A stretch of DNA of 6,961 nucleotides from Micromonosporaceae bacterium (GTDB lineage: Bacteria > Actinomycetota > Actinomycetes > Mycobacteriales > Micromonosporaceae), in the NCBI GenBank assembly GCA_003543035.1, contig DPJL01000435.1, forward strand, positions 8,803-15,763, given 5' to 3'. This document shows positions 5,596-6,961 of the stretch, in pieces. Below the pieces are notes generated by a model. That model was not told where the DNA came from. It was given only the letters and a program-made list of their open reading frames with translations, and searched no databases. Positions within the stretch are counted from its first letter, which is position 1; each line of letters starts with the position of its first letter. The translations under genes were made by a program, and so were the position numbers.

Positions 5596-6096
5596 CTAGC
5601 GGCCGAGTGCGGGGTCGGATCCCTTGGCGGGTTCTTCAGCTACCGCAACGCCTTGCAGGCGACCGCCGAAGCAGCCTTTGATGCCACCAGCGGTTTCGTA
5701 GCCTTGGACGCCCGAGATCCAGCTTCCCGAAACGTTGCCGGCGTAGACCAGATTCGGCGTGTCCGAGTAGGTCCAGGCGATGACCCCGCCGACCTGGAAC
5801 CACCTTCCGCTGTGCACGAAGGGCGACGACGTCCACGTGCCGTCCGCGTTGAAGGTTTGGGAGAATGAACCGGTAATGCTCCCGTCGCACCCCCAGTCGG
5901 TGGTCAGGTTCCAGGTGCCTGCGATCGTGATTCCGGGCGCCTGCACCGCTGCGGTCGCTGGACCCGCGGCTGGGTCCGATCCCTTGTTGACCGCGGCTCC
6001 CGCTCCGCTCGTCAGGCCGACGAGCCCTATTCCGGCCAGTAGCAGGGTGGCGGCCGTGAGGCCCGCCAACCTGTTGCCCATCTTAGTGATGTTCAC
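5596..6096 (-). CDS. Secreted beta-rich protein of unknown function
   Basis: I chose GTG at 6096-6094 (166 residues) because GAGAGAGG (plus-strand 6105-6112) lies 8 nt upstream. An upstream ATG at 6147 would put 17 polar residues before a normal signal peptide, and ATG at 6081 is a lesser alternative. The N-terminus is MNITKMGNRLAG, then an apolar core (LTAATLLLAGIGLVG) and a small-residue site near TSGAGAA, so Sec export with cleavage around residue 35 is likely. A proline/alanine linker (36-55) precedes a compact domain at about 56-150. The domain is rich in G-x-W and strand patterns: GTWNLTTDWGCDGS, GTWTSSPFVHSGRWF, then VIAWTYSDTPNLVYAGNVSG. Cys70 and Cys142 are the only cysteines after the signal and could form a disulfide. 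The hexapeptide KGSDPA occurs at both ends of the mature protein (38-43 and 158-163). A lipocalin-like barrel is possible but unproven. Confidence 0.83.
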   Translation of the reverse strand: MNITKMGNRLAGLTAATLLLAGIGLVGLTSGAGAAVNKGSDPAAGPATAAVQAPGITIAGTWNLTTDWGCDGSITGSFSQTFNADGTWTSSPFVHSGRWFQVGGVIAWTYSDTPNLVYAGNVSGSWISGVQGYETAGGIKGCFGGRLQGVAVAEEPAKGSDPALGR

Positions 6097-6390
6097 TTTC
6101 CCTGCCTCTCTCTGAACTGAATTGGATTGCAGCTTCTTCCGCGGCACTGGTACCTGTACCGCGCTAAACGCTCTGGGCGCACCGCATTGGCCTTAGCCCC
6201 ACCGGGTTGTCCGGTTCTGGGAGCCAAGCAAGGGAGAATGTATTTGAATGTCTCAACGTCTTGCTAGTCACTGACGGCTATGAGACAGCACACACACCGT
6301 CACGAAGTTCGGCTGAACCATCGCCTTGCGTCGACAAGATGGCGGTGCTGTTCGACTGAAATTGTCGGCGTCGTTGGTAGACTCATACAC
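6097..6390. other. Divergent intergenic region
   Basis: These 294 bases separate the divergently transcribed secreted-protein and DUF222 genes. No convincing gene is present. Two short dyads are visible: GGTAC-CT-GTACC at 6149-6160, about 53 bases before the secreted-protein start, and ACCGG-GTTGT-CCGGT at 6201-6215. Either could be an operator or chance. No clear minus-strand -10 box of the TANNNT type was found for the secreted-protein gene. The right edge holds the DUF222 promoter listed separately. Confidence 0.4.
6378..6383 (+). promoter_or_regulatory. Candidate -10 box giving a leaderless DUF222 transcript
   Basis: TAGACT fits the actinobacterial TANNNT -10 pattern. It ends 7 bases before the A of the ATG at 6391, so transcription would begin at or next to the start codon. 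No purine-rich ribosome site lies upstream, as expected for a leaderless mRNA. A convincing -35 hexamer at normal spacing is not visible. Confidence 0.5.
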
Positions 6391-6398
6391 ATGTTCGA
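6383..6398 (+). promoter_or_regulatory. LexA/SOS-box-like operator overlapping the DUF222 start codon
   Basis: TCATAC-ACAT-GTTCGA matches the mycobacterial SOS box TCGAAC-N4-GTTCGA at 10 of 12 fixed positions, with a perfect right half-site and exact spacing. It lies at the predicted transcription start and covers the ATG (6391-6393), a position where bound LexA would block RNA polymerase. I recall SOS boxes reported upstream of some M. tuberculosis 13E12-family genes, the same family as the gene here. LexA binding is inferred, and the left half-site is imperfect. Confidence 0.55.
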
Positions 6399-6961
6399 AG
6401 GGCTGATTCCCGGTGCACAACTGGGATCAGCCCTGGCCGCAGTCGACCGTTCCACTTTGGACGATGCTTCGCTGCTCGAGGTGCTGATTGCCCAGTCTCG
6501 GCAGCTCGCTCATGAGCAGGCTCTGCTCCTAGCCGATCTCGTCGCGGTGGCTGATGCGGTGCCGGTGCCCGAGTTCGCCCCGATGGAAATCGGCGCGGCG
6601 CTCACCTGGACCCGCCAGGCCGCGAGCGCGCAGCTGGCGCTCGCTCAAGACCTCGTCCAGCGCCTGCCCATGGTCCACGATGCCCTCCTACGCGCAGACC
6701 TGGACCTGCCCAAGGCTCGGGTCATCGCCGACGGCGTCGCGAGCCTCGACCAGGCTTCCGCCCGGCAGGTTGCCTCCACGATCCTCCCCCATGCGTCGAC
6801 CTTGACGACCGGCCAGCTACGAGCCCGACTATCCAAACTGGTCATCGCCATCGACCCCGACGCCGCCGCCACCCGGCACCGGTTGCGGCTGACCGGCCGC
6901 CGGATCGTCCTGCAACCCGACCAAGACAGCTGCGCGAGCCTTTGCGCCTTCGACCTTCCCG
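6391..6961 (+). CDS. DUF222/13E12-repeat family protein, probable HNH nuclease (3' end outside window)
   Basis: The frame is open from ATG 6391 through the window edge (190 codons, no stop). It is the N-terminal DUF222 region of a 13E12-type protein. Such proteins usually run to 400-500 residues and end in an HNH nuclease domain, which would lie beyond this window. Family-like features in order are an N-terminal helix, the helix QSRQLAHEQALLLADLVAVA (about 39-58), and EIGAALTWTRQAASAQLALA (67-86). Then come LVQRLPMVHDALLRADLDLPK followed by ARVIADGVASLD, a long ILPHASTLTTGQLRARL helix region, and VIAIDPDAAATRHRL. The final TGRRIVLQPDQDSCASL corresponds to the family's 'R-x-V-x-x-x-P-x-x-D-x-x-x-x-L' stretch. 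These genes are often multicopy in actinobacteria and sometimes near mobile DNA. The ATG appears leaderless and overlaps an SOS-like box. Nuclease activity is inferred from family only. Confidence 0.9.
   Translation, partial: MFEGLIPGAQLGSALAAVDRSTLDDASLLEVLIAQSRQLAHEQALLLADLVAVADAVPVPEFAPMEIGAALTWTRQAASAQLALAQDLVQRLPMVHDALLRADLDLPKARVIADGVASLDQASARQVASTILPHASTLTTGQLRARLSKLVIAIDPDAAATRHRLRLTGRRIVLQPDQDSCASLCAFDLP

Noticed and set aside
6239..6268. Tiny open frame (9 codons) after AAGGGAGA in the divergent intergenic region
   Set aside because: The purine tract is only about one base from the ATG, the peptide shows no leader-like codon run, and nothing downstream suggests attenuation.
6350..6355. 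Second GTTCGA upstream of the DUF222 gene as another SOS half-site
   Set aside because: The opposite half-site at four-base spacing matches only 2 of 6 positions, so it is not a credible operator.

Overview
The window is high-GC DNA with strong G/C preference at third codon positions. It contains a DesK/NarL-type two-component pair, a DUF6529 protein and a DUF222 (13E12-type) protein, and its promoter and operator-like sites are of mycobacterial type. Together these point to an actinobacterium, most plausibly from the Pseudonocardiales/Mycobacteriales side. The genus cannot be read from this sequence alone.

Layout. Positions 2-2547 (+) hold the 3' part of a sensor histidine kinase, its LuxR-family response regulator (ATGA overlap), and an eight-helix membrane protein with two CxxC pairs. 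Positions 2560-2629 hold a perfect 13-bp inverted repeat whose right arm covers the probable TTG start of the next gene. That gene (2625-3410, +) encodes a two-helix membrane protein with a repeated PH-like sequence pattern (DUF6585-like). It converges on, and overlaps by 11 bp, a minus-strand block. The block consists of a truncated small-protein remnant (3400-3681), a 161-residue protein of unknown function (3682-4167), a DUF6529 five-helix membrane protein (4220-4756) and a 45-residue single-helix membrane protein (4753-4890) that overlaps the DUF6529 start.

Positions 5018-5522 (+) are a decayed RibD-C/dihydrofolate-reductase-like gene carrying one single-base frameshift and two larger deletions. 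A GC-rich hairpin at 5528-5562 separates it from a convergent gene for a secreted beta-rich protein (5596-6096, -). A 294-base gap then leads to a DUF222 gene (6391 to the window edge, +). This gene is apparently leaderless, and a LexA/SOS-box-like site overlaps its start codon.

The kinase, regulator and first membrane protein probably work as one signalling unit, and the 45-residue protein and DUF6529 protein probably form a translationally coupled pair. The rest looks like ordinary accessory chromosome with gene decay. I do not see a clear new defence, mobile or biosynthetic system. The most interesting signals are the start-codon-covering hairpin, the SOS-box/leaderless start, and the overlapping micro-membrane gene.
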